DNA of 22,954 bases from a virus. Each line of letters opens with the position of its first letter. The stretch's first letter is position 1. Shown here in pieces: positions 4,552-12,740 of this stretch. The DNA lies in the IMG/VR virus record IMGVR_UViG_3300006790_000120, positions 1 to 22,954 of that record. One strand, 5' to 3'. Below the pieces are notes generated by a model. It did no database searches, was not told where the DNA came from, and worked only from the letters and a program-made list of their open reading frames with translations. The position numbers were made by a program, and so were the translations under genes.

Positions 4552-6627
4552 ATGGCCGGTCTGTCATTTCTCCGGGTCGTTAGTAACTCGGAACTAGACG
4601 AGCAAGAATCCCTCCGGGATGAAGAGCAGCGTAGAGCTGATAATGCTGTGCAGCAGAGTCCGCTATTGTTGGGGCTCTCGGCCTATGTTCGCACCTGTTG
4701 GGATGCTGCTCGGATTGCCAAAAAGCCCCTTGAGGACGAGATGCTGCGGGCCATGCGTCAGCGCAATGGCGAGTACGAGGCGAGCAAGTTAGCCGAGATC
4801 CGCAAGCAGGGCGGGTCTGAAGTCTTCATGATGTTGACCGAGGTCAAGTGCCGCGCCGCCGAGAGCTGGCTGCGGGATATCCTCCTCGATACGGGCGCTC
4901 CCCCTTGGGACTTGCAGCCCACTCCAGTGCCTGAGTTGTCTCCTGACCAGATGAAGGAGATCGATGACGCGGTCGCGCAGGAGGTAATGTCTACCATCCA
5001 GACTGCTGGGCAGGCACCTACTGCTGCCGACATGATGGCGCTACGTGAGTCCGTGGCGCAGAAATACCGCTTCGCGCTCCTCCAGGCAGCTCAGAATCGT
5101 GCGGACAAGATGAAGATCCGCATCGAGGACCAGTTTGCGGAAGGCGGCTGGATGACTGCGTTCAACGACTTTATCACCGATATCGTCACCTACCCGTGTG
5201 CTTTTGTTAAGGGACCAGTCGTCCGGCGGCAGAGGAAACTTGGCTGGGAGACTGATGAGGATGGATCGACAAAAGTCGTCACTACCGAGGAGTTGGCCCC
5301 CGAGTACGAGCGGGTTGACCCGTTCCGGATCTATCCTGAGCCGGGTGTCACCGACATTAATGACGGCTACCTCATTGAGCTACACAAGCTCACCCGCACC
5401 GATCTGGCGGATTTGATCGGCGTCCCCGGCTACGACTCCAGAGCCATCCGGGAGATTCTGGCTAACGGTGGGCACTCTGCTACTGGCTTTGTCTACGATG
5501 GTGTAGAGGAGGCCAAGGAAGAAGAGGAGCGCAAGTTCTATACAGAGATGCGGCCCACTCGTGAGTTTGATGCTATCGAGTTCTGGGGGAAGGTTAGCGG
5601 CGAGATGCTCCGCGAGTGGGGTATGAGCGAAACCCAGGTCCCTGATGTGGCGCAGGAGTACGACGCTAACGTGTGGTTAGTCGGCCATTATGTGATCAAA
5701 GCGGTTCTGAACTTCGACCCCCTCGGTGAGAAGCCGTACACGAAGACGTCGTTTATCAAGTGTCCGGGCGCTTTCTGGGGTAAGGGCATCCCCAAAATTA
5801 TCGAGGATCTGCAGGGTATTTGTAACGCAGCTGCTCGCGCCCTGGTCAATAACATGGGCATTGCTTCAGGGCCGCAGGTCGAGATTAACGTCGAGCGCCT
5901 GCCGCCGAATGAAGACATTACCAACATCTACCCGTGGAAAATATGGCAAGTAGTCTCTGATCCTACCGGGTCTAGTAATCCGGCGGTGCGTTATAACCAG
6001 CCGGACTCGCGTTCTAATGAGCTAATGTCTGTTTATGAGAAGTTCAGCCGCCTAGCCGATGACCACTCTGGTATTCCGGCGTATGTCTATGGCGACTTGA
6101 ATGTTCAAGGGGCAGGCCGCACTTCGTCCGGACTATCAATGTTGATGGGTGCGGCAGGGAAAGGTATTCGACAAGTTGTTATGCACATTGATTCCGATAT
6201 CGTGAAACCTATTGTGCAGCGTCAATTTGTGTACAATATGAGATACGAACCTGACGAATCGATTAAAGGTGACGCACAAATCGTAGCGAAAGGCGCTATT
6301 AACTTAGCGGTTAAAGAGACGGTGAACGTACGCCGTATCGAGTTCCTGAATGCTACAGCGAATCCGATTGATATCGAGATCATTGGGAAAGAGGGCCGCT
6401 CCGCGATTCTTCGTGAGGTGGCGAAAGGGCTCCAAATGCCCGTGGACGAAGTCATTCCATCTAGGGAGACAGCCGAAGTTGATACGAAGTTACAGGCCAT
6501 CGCTCAGGCGCAACAAGCGCAGCAGGCCGCTCCAACTCCGACTCAACCAGACGGTACTCCTAAAGGTGGACAGGACGCGAACACGGTGCAGAGTAGAGGC
6601 AGTGGCGTAAATGCTGCCGCCCAGTGA
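4552..6627 (+). CDS. Portal protein, P22-type, 691 aa
   Basis: Forms the ring at the head vertex through which DNA is packaged and ejected. Assigned from its place after the large terminase and before scaffold and coat, its length (P22 portal is 725 aa), and its sequence character: a helical N-terminal region with tryptophan/charged motifs (residues about 40-125), an alpha/beta body with FRIYPEPG (about 262-269), and a conserved-looking FIKCPGAFWGKGIPKIIEDLQ region (about 400-420). The C-terminal 45 residues are Gln/Ala/Pro-rich and likely flexible or a short barrel. The ATG at 4552 has only a weak purine-rich SD (AGAG). The 3' third (about 6000-6500) has visibly more A/T and different codon preference than the first part, suggesting mosaic exchange. 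Confidence 0.9.
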   Translation: MAGLSFLRVVSNSELDEQESLRDEEQRRADNAVQQSPLLLGLSAYVRTCWDAARIAKKPLEDEMLRAMRQRNGEYEASKLAEIRKQGGSEVFMMLTEVKCRAAESWLRDILLDTGAPPWDLQPTPVPELSPDQMKEIDDAVAQEVMSTIQTAGQAPTAADMMALRESVAQKYRFALLQAAQNRADKMKIRIEDQFAEGGWMTAFNDFITDIVTYPCAFVKGPVVRRQRKLGWETDEDGSTKVVTTEELAPEYERVDPFRIYPEPGVTDINDGYLIELHKLTRTDLADLIGVPGYDSRAIREILANGGHSATGFVYDGVEEAKEEEERKFYTEMRPTREFDAIEFWGKVSGEMLREWGMSETQVPDVAQEYDANVWLVGHYVIKAVLNFDPLGEKPYTKTSFIKCPGAFWGKGIPKIIEDLQGICNAAARALVNNMGIASGPQVEINVERLPPNEDITNIYPWKIWQVVSDPTGSSNPAVRYNQPDSRSNELMSVYEKFSRLADDHSGIPAYVYGDLNVQGAGRTSSGLSMLMGAAGKGIRQVVMHIDSDIVKPIVQRQFVYNMRYEPDESIKGDAQIVAKGAINLAVKETVNVRRIEFLNATANPIDIEIIGKEGRSAILREVAKGLQMPVDEVIPSRETAEVDTKLQAIAQAQQAQQAAPTPTQPDGTPKGGQDANTVQSRGSGVNAAAQ

Positions 6628-6808
6628 TGACGTGAAGAAGCAGGTAGAGCAGCTGATAAGGTCCGGTAGTCCGCTAGTGGAATACTTCCAGGCCAACCGT
6701 CAGCACGAGCTTGAACAGCTTCCTTACGCCGTCGACGCAACGGCACTGAAACAGGGTAGGTGCCAATTGTGGGCCGACTTAAGTCGGCTATTTTCATTAC
6801 CCGAGTAA
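6611..6808 (+). CDS. Small hypothetical protein between portal and scaffold, 65 aa
   Basis: Starts inside the portal gene (17-base overlap) and fills most of the gap before the scaffold gene. The protein is helical and amphipathic with no membrane segment (KKQVEQLIRSGSPLVEYF, about 9-26; further helix at 30-62). I do not recognise it. The overlap and lack of other coding possibilities support a real, coupled gene; a weak GAGG lies about 12 bases before the ATG. Its 3' end contains the 16-bp palindrome GCCGACTTAAGTCGGC. A small head-assembly helper would fit the position. Confidence 0.6.
   Translation: MLPPSDDVKKQVEQLIRSGSPLVEYFQANRQHELEQLPYAVDATALKQGRCQLWADLSRLFSLPE
6773..6788. repeat. Perfect 16-bp palindrome
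   Basis: GCCGACTTAAGTCGGC lies in the last codons of the 65-aa gene, followed by TATTTTC. In RNA it would form a 6-bp stem with a UUAA loop and a weak U-rich tail, so it could be a leaky terminator or an RNA-processing hairpin. Confidence 0.55.
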
Positions 6809-6809
6809 C

Positions 6810-6823
6810 ACGACATGTGTCGT
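6810..6823. repeat. 14-bp palindrome upstream of scaffold gene
   Basis: ACGACA-TG-TGTCGT, perfect 6-bp arms, in the 44-base gap between the 65-aa and scaffold genes. Too little loop for a good RNA hairpin; a protein-binding site is possible. Confidence 0.45.
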
Positions 6824-6852
6824 AATCACGCATACCGGAAGGAGCGTAAATA

Positions 6853-7830
6853 GTGGCCGTACCAGAGCAGATCAGGAAGCAATCCGAAGCGGTAGAGCAG
6901 TTCTATGCAACCGTTGAAGGGGGTCAAGAGTCGCCCAACCCCGACTCTCCCCAGGGAGCACAGCCTGATGAAGCGCAACTCACACCACAACCTGCGGATG
7001 TGGGGGGACGGAAGGAGGATGAAGAGACCTATGAGCAGAGGTTTAGGACTCTTCAGGGGATGTACAACGCCGAGGTCCCGCAGCTGCATCGTCAGCTGAA
7101 GGAGGCCAATACGCGAATGCAGCAGATGGAAACCTTACTGGCTACCTTACCAGCGGAATCTACTGTAAAGCAGGAGCAGGGCTACGAGCCAAAGTCTTAC
7201 GTATCCAATACGGATGTGGAGGAATACGGCAACTCTATCGACGTGATGCGCAAAGTGTCGAAAGAGGAACTTGATCCTATGGCCTACGAGATCGAAAGAC
7301 TTCGTAGTCAGGTCGAGTCTCTCCAGGCAAATGTTGTGCCTCAAGTCGAGAACGTAGTTCGGCAGCAGACTGCTAGTGCGGATCAGATTTTCTGGAGTCA
7401 GCTGCAATCGACAGTGCCCAACTGGCAGGAGATCAATAACCACCCAGACTTCCATACGTGGTTGCTGGAGGTAGATCCCCTGATCGGGGGCACACGGCAG
7501 GCTCTCCTAGAGCAAGCGCACCGGAACTATGACTGGCAGCGCGTTGCTAGTTTCTTCACCACTTGGCTGCAGTCGCGGAATACCTCGCCGCAGCAGCCGC
7601 GTAACGAGGCGCAGCCCTCAGAACTGGAGCAGCAGGTTGCTCCGGGCCGTACTAAGTCTGCCGCACCGACTAATTCGGACAGCGACAAACCACAGTATTC
7701 CCGTACTGATATCGCCAAATTTTTTGATGATGTACGGGCTGGACGATTCCAGGGCCGCGAGAGCGAGCGCAATCGTATTGAACGCGATATCTTCGCCGCA
7801 CAGCGCGAAGGTCGCATTTCTGATGCATGA
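6853..7830 (+). CDS. Probable scaffolding protein, 325 aa
   Basis: Would guide coat assembly into a procapsid and leave before DNA fills the head. Evidence: it sits directly between portal and coat, is about the size of P22 scaffold (303 aa), is very hydrophilic and almost entirely helical, and has no globular enzyme motifs. Coiled-coil-like stretches lie at about residues 65-98 (QLHRQLKEANTRMQQMETLL) and 138-180 (EIERLRSQVESLQ). An Asn/Pro-rich linker (about 232-275) is followed by a charged C-terminal helix pair (about 280-325), which is where P22-like scaffolds bind coat. It begins with GTG, supported by AAGGAG about ten bases upstream; no nearer ATG has such a site. The stop lies 14 bases before the coat start. 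Confidence 0.8.
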   Translation: MAVPEQIRKQSEAVEQFYATVEGGQESPNPDSPQGAQPDEAQLTPQPADVGGRKEDEETYEQRFRTLQGMYNAEVPQLHRQLKEANTRMQQMETLLATLPAESTVKQEQGYEPKSYVSNTDVEEYGNSIDVMRKVSKEELDPMAYEIERLRSQVESLQANVVPQVENVVRQQTASADQIFWSQLQSTVPNWQEINNHPDFHTWLLEVDPLIGGTRQALLEQAHRNYDWQRVASFFTTWLQSRNTSPQQPRNEAQPSELEQQVAPGRTKSAAPTNSDSDKPQYSRTDIAKFFDDVRAGRFQGRESERNRIERDIFAAQREGRISDA

Positions 7831-7844
7831 TTGAGGACATGTAA

Positions 7845-8765
7845 ATGGTTTACCCTGTCTCCCCAGGGCGAGCGAATTACAGTGGCAACTTCATTCCAGA
7901 GATCTGGAGTGGGAAGCTCATCGAGAACTTCTACGATGCCACTGTATTGGCCGCCATCTCCAACACCGATTACGAAGGTGAGATTAAGAACATGGGTGAT
8001 ACGGTTAATATCCGTACTACCCCTGAGATCACCATTCGTGATTACGTCAAAGGCCAAACGCTGACGGTCGAAACGCCGGACAAGCCGAAGCTGCAACTGC
8101 TTATCGACAAGGGCGAATACTTCGCGTGCGTCGAAGATGACGTCGACCAAGTCCAGACGGATATCTCCATGATGGACAACTGGACTAAAGACGCATCCGA
8201 GCGGATGAAGATCAAGATCGACCAGCGTGTCTTGACTGATCTGTTGCCTGATATCTCTGCCGATAATAAAGGCGGTAGCGCTGGCGCTATCTCTGCCAGC
8301 TTTAACTTGGGCACTACCGGCTCGGCAATTGACCTCACCGCAGCTAGTGATACGGCGCTTGATTACATCGTGGATATGGGCACGGTTCTGGACGAGGCCA
8401 ATTGTCCGGAAGGTGACCGGTTCATGATTATCCCGGCCAAGATGGCTGGTCTGATCAAGAAGTCGGATCTGCGTGATGCGTCTCTCGCTGGCGATACCAC
8501 TTCGATCCTGCGTAATGGCCGTCTCGGTATGATTGACCGGTTCACTCTGTATGTGAGCCATAACTTGTTCAAGCCAGCAGCTGGCGAGACGCAGGTTATC
8601 GCCGGTCATAAGATGGGCTTTACGTTCGCATCCCAGATGACGAACATGGAGACCATCCGCTCCGAAACCACCTTTGGCGATATCATTCGCGGTCTTCAGG
8701 TCTACGGCTACAAAGTCGTTAAGCCCGAAGCTCTTGCGACTGGCGTCATTAAGTTTGCACCGTAG
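7845..8765 (+). CDS. Major capsid protein, P22 coat-like, 306 aa
   Basis: The shell subunit, expected to have the HK97 fold. The assignment rests on its position directly after the scaffold and on sequence style: an N-terminal part with FIPEIWSGKLIENFYDATVL (about 16-35), typical of coat families without a cleaved propeptide; a beta-rich region (DTVNIRTTPEITIRDYVKGQ, about 51-70); and a C-terminal FGDIIRGLQVYGYKVVKPEAL (about 277-297) resembling the closing strand of P22-type and other HK97-fold coats. The ATG has an SD (GAGG) 8 bases upstream. Its length is shorter than P22 coat (430 aa), so it probably lacks the extra telokin-like insertion; that is inference. Confidence 0.92.
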   Translation: MVYPVSPGRANYSGNFIPEIWSGKLIENFYDATVLAAISNTDYEGEIKNMGDTVNIRTTPEITIRDYVKGQTLTVETPDKPKLQLLIDKGEYFACVEDDVDQVQTDISMMDNWTKDASERMKIKIDQRVLTDLLPDISADNKGGSAGAISASFNLGTTGSAIDLTAASDTALDYIVDMGTVLDEANCPEGDRFMIIPAKMAGLIKKSDLRDASLAGDTTSILRNGRLGMIDRFTLYVSHNLFKPAAGETQVIAGHKMGFTFASQMTNMETIRSETTFGDIIRGLQVYGYKVVKPEALATGVIKFAP

Positions 8766-8779
8766 GGAGGGCTGTATAG

Positions 8780-9256
8780 ATGGCTACTTATACTGACTCT
8801 CTGGGCTTCAACAAAGGCTCAGCGGCCCATCCGGCTATTGGTGTCACCAAGGTGGCTTTGATGGAGGTCGAACTGGATTTTGCAGCTATCGCTGCGGCAC
8901 GTCTTGCTGCGGGGGCTACTGCTCTCGGAGCTGCGGATGTGCTGGAGGTTCTGCAGATTCCAGCGAAGACCTACGTCTTGCACGTTGGCCTTGACGTTAC
9001 GACCGTCGAAGGCGGCACGCTCACTATTGACGTGGGCGATGGTGCTGATCCTGACGGTTATCTCGATGGCGTAGACGCTAACTCTGAAGCGTCCTATGCT
9101 TCAGCTCTGGCGCTTACTGAAGGTGCTCCGAATACGATTACGGGGTTGTCTGCCGGTAAGTATTATAGCGCTGCTGACACCATCGACGTGACTACGGTTA
9201 ATGCTGCTGATACCGCAGTGATGCGGGTCTGGGCCTTGGTCGTAGACTGCTCGTAA
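8780..9256 (+). CDS. Probable head decoration or capsid-associated protein, 158 aa
   Basis: Starts 14 bases after the coat gene with an excellent SD (GGAGG, about 8-9 bases upstream). The protein is low in Lys/Arg and rich in Ala, Thr, Asp and Val, mostly beta-like with small-residue loops (TVEGGTLTIDVGDGADPDGYLDG, about 75-95 shown in part). This is common in coat-adjacent structural proteins. There is no signal peptide or enzyme motif. The context suggests a decoration or stabilising protein on the capsid surface; a short head fibre base is the main alternative. The gene is followed by a GC hairpin with a UUCG-type loop that could limit read-through or protect the transcript of coat and this gene, both needed in many copies. 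Confidence 0.65.
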   Translation: MATYTDSLGFNKGSAAHPAIGVTKVALMEVELDFAAIAAARLAAGATALGAADVLEVLQIPAKTYVLHVGLDVTTVEGGTLTIDVGDGADPDGYLDGVDANSEASYASALALTEGAPNTITGLSAGKYYSAADTIDVTTVNAADTAVMRVWALVVDCS

Positions 9257-9261
9257 CCCAC

Positions 9262-9281
9262 AGGGGGGCTTCGGCCCCCCT
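9262..9281 (+). terminator. Strong GC hairpin, possible attenuator
   Basis: AGGGGGGC, loop TTCG, GCCCCCCT. Eight base pairs with a UUCG-type loop, but the tail is TTCTCCC, not a proper T run. It would be a partial terminator or an RNA-stabilising hairpin after the coat and coat-adjacent genes. The next SD (GAGG) begins 10 bases further on. Confidence 0.5.
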
Positions 9282-9299
9282 TCTCCCATGAGGTAGTAC

Positions 9300-10094
9300 A
9301 TGGCTACTAACCTTACTGGACAGCAGGTCAACACCACGTACGACCAGCTGCTTCATATCAATGAAGGCCCTACCGCTTCTGAGAAGGATGTGGTTAGTGG
9401 GATCGGTGTCGTAACAGCGCTCAAGCTAGGCACCGGTAGCGCCTCTGTGGATAACATCCGCATCGATGGCAACACTATCTCGTCAACCAATACCAACGGT
9501 GATATCACTATGTCGCCGGATGGGACGGGCGCGATTAACATCGCGAATGCGAATATCACAGGCGGCTCCGTAGCGGGTATAGCTGATCTGGCTGTAGCCG
9601 ATGGCGGCACCGGTGCGTCGGATGCGACGTCTGCTAGGACCAACCTGGGCCTAGGGACAATGTCCACGCAGAACGCTACGAACGTAGCGATTACGGGTGG
9701 ATCTGTATCTGATCTGACCGGCCTCACCTCCACGGGGGCTATAGGCTATGCGACCGGGGGCGGAGGCACTGTTACTCAGCTCACTAGCCGCACGACCGGC
9801 GTGACGTTGAATGCCCCTAGCGGGCAGATTACCCTGGTGTCGGCTCAGGTAGCTGCACACGATGCTGACGAGTTCGTTCTTACGAACAGCGCCATCGCGG
9901 CCACTGATGTGGTTATTGTGAACATCTCCGCGTCTACAGCCGTGGATAAGGCACTCTATACCGTGACCGTCACTGATGTTTCAGCAGGGGCCTGCACCAT
10001 TGCAGTAGGCAATAACGACACTGTCGCGATCCCGGCTGCTGGGGCAGAGGTGCTAACACTCACATTTGCAGTAATTAAGGCCGCAAATGCCTAG
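9300..10094 (+). CDS. Fibre-like virion protein, 264 aa
   Basis: Carries the motif VADGGTGASDATSARTNLGLG (about residues 98-118, the start shown in part), which recurs in the shafts of many phage tail and head fibres. Before it are short beta repeats (ITMSPDGTGAINIANANITGG) and after it a Thr/Ser/Val-rich domain that probably trimerises. Its neighbours are head proteins, not the main fibre cluster 2 kb downstream, so it may be a head fibre or an adaptor on the capsid; a tail fibre element cannot be excluded. The SD (GAGG) lies 7 bases before the ATG. The last 8 bases overlap the next gene. Confidence 0.7.
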   Translation: MATNLTGQQVNTTYDQLLHINEGPTASEKDVVSGIGVVTALKLGTGSASVDNIRIDGNTISSTNTNGDITMSPDGTGAINIANANITGGSVAGIADLAVADGGTGASDATSARTNLGLGTMSTQNATNVAITGGSVSDLTGLTSTGAIGYATGGGGTVTQLTSRTTGVTLNAPSGQITLVSAQVAAHDADEFVLTNSAIAATDVVIVNISASTAVDKALYTVTVTDVSAGACTIAVGNNDTVAIPAAGAEVLTLTFAVIKAANA

Positions 10095-10338
10095 TAAAAT
10101 TGATAAAGCTGGAATGCCGTGCAACAAACCACGGCGTACTTCGGGTCACCCCAAGAAGTCCCACGTAGTTAAGGCTTGCTCTGGCGGGACGGAGAAGATT
10201 ATTCGCTTCGGTCAGCAGGGTGTGAAGGGCTCCCCTAGCGGGACTAAGCGGAACAAAGCATTCAAGGCGCGACATGCCAAGAACATTGCCAAAGGTAAAA
10301 TGAGTGCGGCTTACTGGGCTAACAAGGTGAAGTGGTAG
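10087..10338 (+). CDS. Conserved small basic phage protein, DUF6321-like, 83 aa
   Basis: Strongly basic (many Lys/Arg). It has two linked blocks: PCNKPRRTSGHPKKSHVVKA and then FGQQGVKGSPSGTK followed by FKARHAKNIAKGKMSAAYW. I recall the second, KARHAKNIAKGKMSAAYWANK, as the signature of a conserved family of unknown function in phages (DUF6321, from memory). The charge suggests binding to nucleic acid, perhaps packaged DNA. It overlaps the fibre-like gene by 8 bases and touches the next gene, so it is translationally coupled. There is no sign of zinc ligands beyond two separated cysteines. Confidence 0.75.
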   Translation: MPSKIDKAGMPCNKPRRTSGHPKKSHVVKACSGGTEKIIRFGQQGVKGSPSGTKRNKAFKARHAKNIAKGKMSAAYWANKVKW

Positions 10339-10340
10339 AG

Positions 10341-10619
10341 ATGGCTGACGACAAAGGCAGATGGCTTAGAAACATCGTGGATGGGAGTATCTACGGGTGG
10401 AACGAGATCCTCGCGGCTAACCCCAAATGCGAAGAGGTTACGTACGAAGAGGCGTTCCCCGAGAAGTACATTAAGCCCAAAGCGAAGGAGAAGATCACCA
10501 AGGCCCGCAAGGGTAACAAGCCACCTCTTGTGGACGAGGCGATCGTTCCGCCGGATAATGAACTCGATAATATCTTAGAGGAATTGTCGGCTGACGCGAG
10601 CCGCAATCTGCCGCAATGA
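10341..10619 (+). CDS. Small hypothetical head-cluster protein, 92 aa
   Basis: The N-terminal block GRWLRNIVDGSIYGWNEILAANPKCEEV (about residues 6-33, in part) looks like a compact beta/helix unit seen in small phage head-associated proteins. A Lys-rich stretch (about 44-58) follows, then an acidic C-terminal tail. Two starts are possible: GTG at 10332, inside the previous gene, and ATG at 10341. AGGTGA at 10324-10329 is too near the GTG and about 11 bases from the ATG, so the ATG is chosen. The stop overlaps the next start as ATGA. No specific function; co-translation with the adaptor-like genes suggests a structural or assembly role. Confidence 0.65.
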   Translation: MADDKGRWLRNIVDGSIYGWNEILAANPKCEEVTYEEAFPEKYIKPKAKEKITKARKGNKPPLVDEAIVPPDNELDNILEELSADASRNLPQ

Positions 10620-11284
10620 CGCCCACTGATGTCATCACCGAAGCTCGAAAGCTAATCCAGGATACAGCTACCCCGTATCGGTATAGCGACGACGCCCTAT
10701 TGGGGTATGTGAATCAAACGCTAAAGCGGATCGCGATGGTGCGTCCGGATCTGTTTGCGTTTATCGGTGAGATACCTACTACGGCTGATGTCACGTTCCA
10801 GACCTGCCCAGCTGACTCTGTTCGCTTGGTCGAGATATTCCAGATCAAAGACGGCAACGCTGTAACTGAAGTGTCCAGGGAGACCCTGGATCAGTCTAAT
10901 CCAGGCTGGCCTGCCGTAGCTTCCGGCACACCGGTTAATTATATGCGGCACCCGCGTAATCCGAATCGGTATTTTCTATACCCCCGTCCTGCGTCTGGCG
11001 TGACACTTATTGCGGAGTACGTTCAGTCGCCTCCAGATTATACAGCGCTACAAGATGTAGACCTCTTGCCCGATTCTTACCTACCCCTAGTGGTCGACGG
11101 TACTGTGTTCTTAGCCGAGTCCGAGGACAACGAGCATGTAAATTCGGGTCGCGCTGATAAGTTCCTGGAGCTGTTTACGGGGCAGATGGCTACTAGCCAG
11201 CGACAGCGCACGCTTACCGACCGGGAGGACGCTGCGGTTGATGGGCGTGCGTACGCTTCAGACCCGCGTGGAGTGGTTGACTAA
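10616..11284 (+). CDS. Probable head-tail adaptor protein, DUF6682-like, 222 aa
   Basis: Expected to bind below the portal and start the connector. The opening (VITEARKLIQDTATPYRYSD, about residues 5-24, then DALLGYVNQTLKRIAMVRPDLF) is characteristic of a phage adaptor family I know as DUF6682; it resembles head-completion proteins with an N-terminal helical bundle. A beta part follows (RYFLYPRPASGVTLIAEYVQSPP, about 120-142). The C-terminal region is helical and charged. The gene has no SD of its own and starts in the stop of the preceding gene (ATGA), so it depends on coupling. The stop shares one base with the next ATG (TAATG). Family recall is from memory; the adaptor role also fits the gene order. 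Confidence 0.75.
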   Translation: MTPTDVITEARKLIQDTATPYRYSDDALLGYVNQTLKRIAMVRPDLFAFIGEIPTTADVTFQTCPADSVRLVEIFQIKDGNAVTEVSRETLDQSNPGWPAVASGTPVNYMRHPRNPNRYFLYPRPASGVTLIAEYVQSPPDYTALQDVDLLPDSYLPLVVDGTVFLAESEDNEHVNSGRADKFLELFTGQMATSQRQRTLTDREDAAVDGRAYASDPRGVVD

Positions 11285-12054
11285 TGGCTACGACTACCCT
11301 TGATGAGTTGGTGTATCGGGTATCGCCCTATGTGAACGGGTGTCCCCAGCCTACTATTCTACGGGAGTTGGTAAACGCCGCACGGCATACCTTCGAGCGT
11401 ACGCTATCGTGGCGATATCAGATACCGTTGTACACCCTTGATCCTGGCATCTTCGAGTACTTCTTCAATGTGCCAGATCAGACCGAAGTTCACGCGATTC
11501 TGCGCACACGTATCAACGGCCAGCCTGTGAGCGTGTGTACCTTCGAGCAGGCTGCTGACCAATACCCGAAGTGGGCAGACCAATACAGCGGTCTGCCAAT
11601 GTCTGAGGTCTGGGCTAATACGCCTAGTGGCGGGGCGAATACCGAGGAGTTCAACGAGACCGAGTTCAACGACTCGCCCACTATTGATATTCCAGATGAG
11701 GCATTTGACGAGGCTGGGCAGCCACGACTTATTACGCAGCTCACCCCACAGAAATACGTGATCCTACCGCTACCTGACAACGATCAGAGTTATCAGGTCC
11801 GTATGTTTGTTGCGCTGAAACCGAAGCGCACGATGACGGACTATCCGCTAGAGATTGTTGACGAGCTAGAGGATGTACTCGTACACGGCGCGCTCCGTAA
11901 CCTGTATACGATGAAGGATGCCGTCTGGTTCGATTTATCGCTGGCGCAATATCACGCTAGCCAGTATTCGTATATGACGGCGGAGCGTAGGGCGCGGGCG
12001 AATTTAACTGCTGCCCGTGGCCCGGTACGCGCACAGGCGCAGCCGTTTAGTTAG
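11284..12054 (+). CDS. Probable second adaptor or head-closure protein, 256 aa
   Basis: A helical start (LDELVYRVSPYVNGCPQPT, then RELVNAARHTFERTLSWRYQIP, about residues 6-47) followed by a beta core and a helical C-terminal part (EIVDELEDVLVHGALRNLYT, about 194-213). This matches proteins that stack below the portal-adaptor ring in short-tailed phages, and its start resembles the neighbouring 222-aa protein in layout, as if the two were distant duplicates. An acidic insert (TEEFNETEFNDSP, about 119-131) interrupts the middle. The start overlaps the previous stop (TAATG). No enzyme motif. The role is inferred from order and layout. Confidence 0.65.
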   Translation: MATTTLDELVYRVSPYVNGCPQPTILRELVNAARHTFERTLSWRYQIPLYTLDPGIFEYFFNVPDQTEVHAILRTRINGQPVSVCTFEQAADQYPKWADQYSGLPMSEVWANTPSGGANTEEFNETEFNDSPTIDIPDEAFDEAGQPRLITQLTPQKYVILPLPDNDQSYQVRMFVALKPKRTMTDYPLEIVDELEDVLVHGALRNLYTMKDAVWFDLSLAQYHASQYSYMTAERRARANLTAARGPVRAQAQPFS

Positions 12055-12066
12055 AGCTTATATACT

Positions 12067-12732
12067 ATGGCAGTTTTACTTGCTAATAATGTATCGACTA
12101 CGCTAGCTACTGCTATAGATACTACGGACACCACAGTCATAGTATCAGCGGGGACTGGCGACGATTTCCCTGTCGTGTCTCCAGGGGATCATTTCTATGC
12201 CACGCTCGTAACTACTACCGGATTGGTTGAGATTGTGCGGTGTACCGCACGGACTGGGGATTCCCTCACGGTAGCGCGGGCCGAGGATAACACCGTGGCT
12301 ACGGCTTTCCCTGTCGGGTCCCTGGTAGAGATGCGGGTGAATGTCGCCGCCCTGACTGATTACCTGTCGCAGTTTTCTGCCGAGGATAGATATCAGGGAC
12401 TGCAGGCGTCTGATCCGTCCGTACGGTTAAGCGGGTCTCCCCTAGAATCAGGGGACTTCTACTTCAATAGTACGACGAACACTATCCGGGTTTACAACGG
12501 AGTCTCGTGGGAAGGTACGTCTAGTACCAAGACGGTCGAGGAGCAGACTGCCAGCGCTGCGCAGACGATATTCTCCTTGGCTAATCCGTATACACCGGGT
12601 GGCGATGACCTGAGTGTGTATATCAACGGCGTGCGTCAGGACTCGACGGCGTACACCGAAACTAACACTACCACTGTGACCTTCGTCAGCGGTCTGACTA
12701 GCGGCGATGGTGTGGTCTTCGTTGTTCAGTAG
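12067..12732 (+). CDS. Fibre N-terminal/anchor-like protein, 221 aa
   Basis: The first 100 residues (LANNVSTTLATAIDTTDTTV, then EIVRCTARTGDSLTVARAED) match a module I know from the virion-proximal ends of many phage tail fibres, where it serves as a joining segment. A second part (about 120-155, GDFYFNSTTNTIRVYNGVSW) is another common fibre module, and the end (DLSVYINGVRQDSTAYTETN, about 178-197) is a third. Here the protein stops at 221 aa without a long shaft or receptor domain, and two further fibre-like genes follow. It may be the anchor of a fibre built from separate proteins. No obvious SD is seen before the ATG (GAGC 10 bases upstream at best). Confidence 0.75.
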   Translation: MAVLLANNVSTTLATAIDTTDTTVIVSAGTGDDFPVVSPGDHFYATLVTTTGLVEIVRCTARTGDSLTVARAEDNTVATAFPVGSLVEMRVNVAALTDYLSQFSAEDRYQGLQASDPSVRLSGSPLESGDFYFNSTTNTIRVYNGVSWEGTSSTKTVEEQTASAAQTIFSLANPYTPGGDDLSVYINGVRQDSTAYTETNTTTVTFVSGLTSGDGVVFVVQ

Positions 12733-12740
12733 GGGGCCAT

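Noticed and set aside
7527-8609. Leftward 360-codon frame opposite scaffold and coat
   Set aside because: Antisense of two well-supported genes, with no SD or promoter and no recognisable domain.
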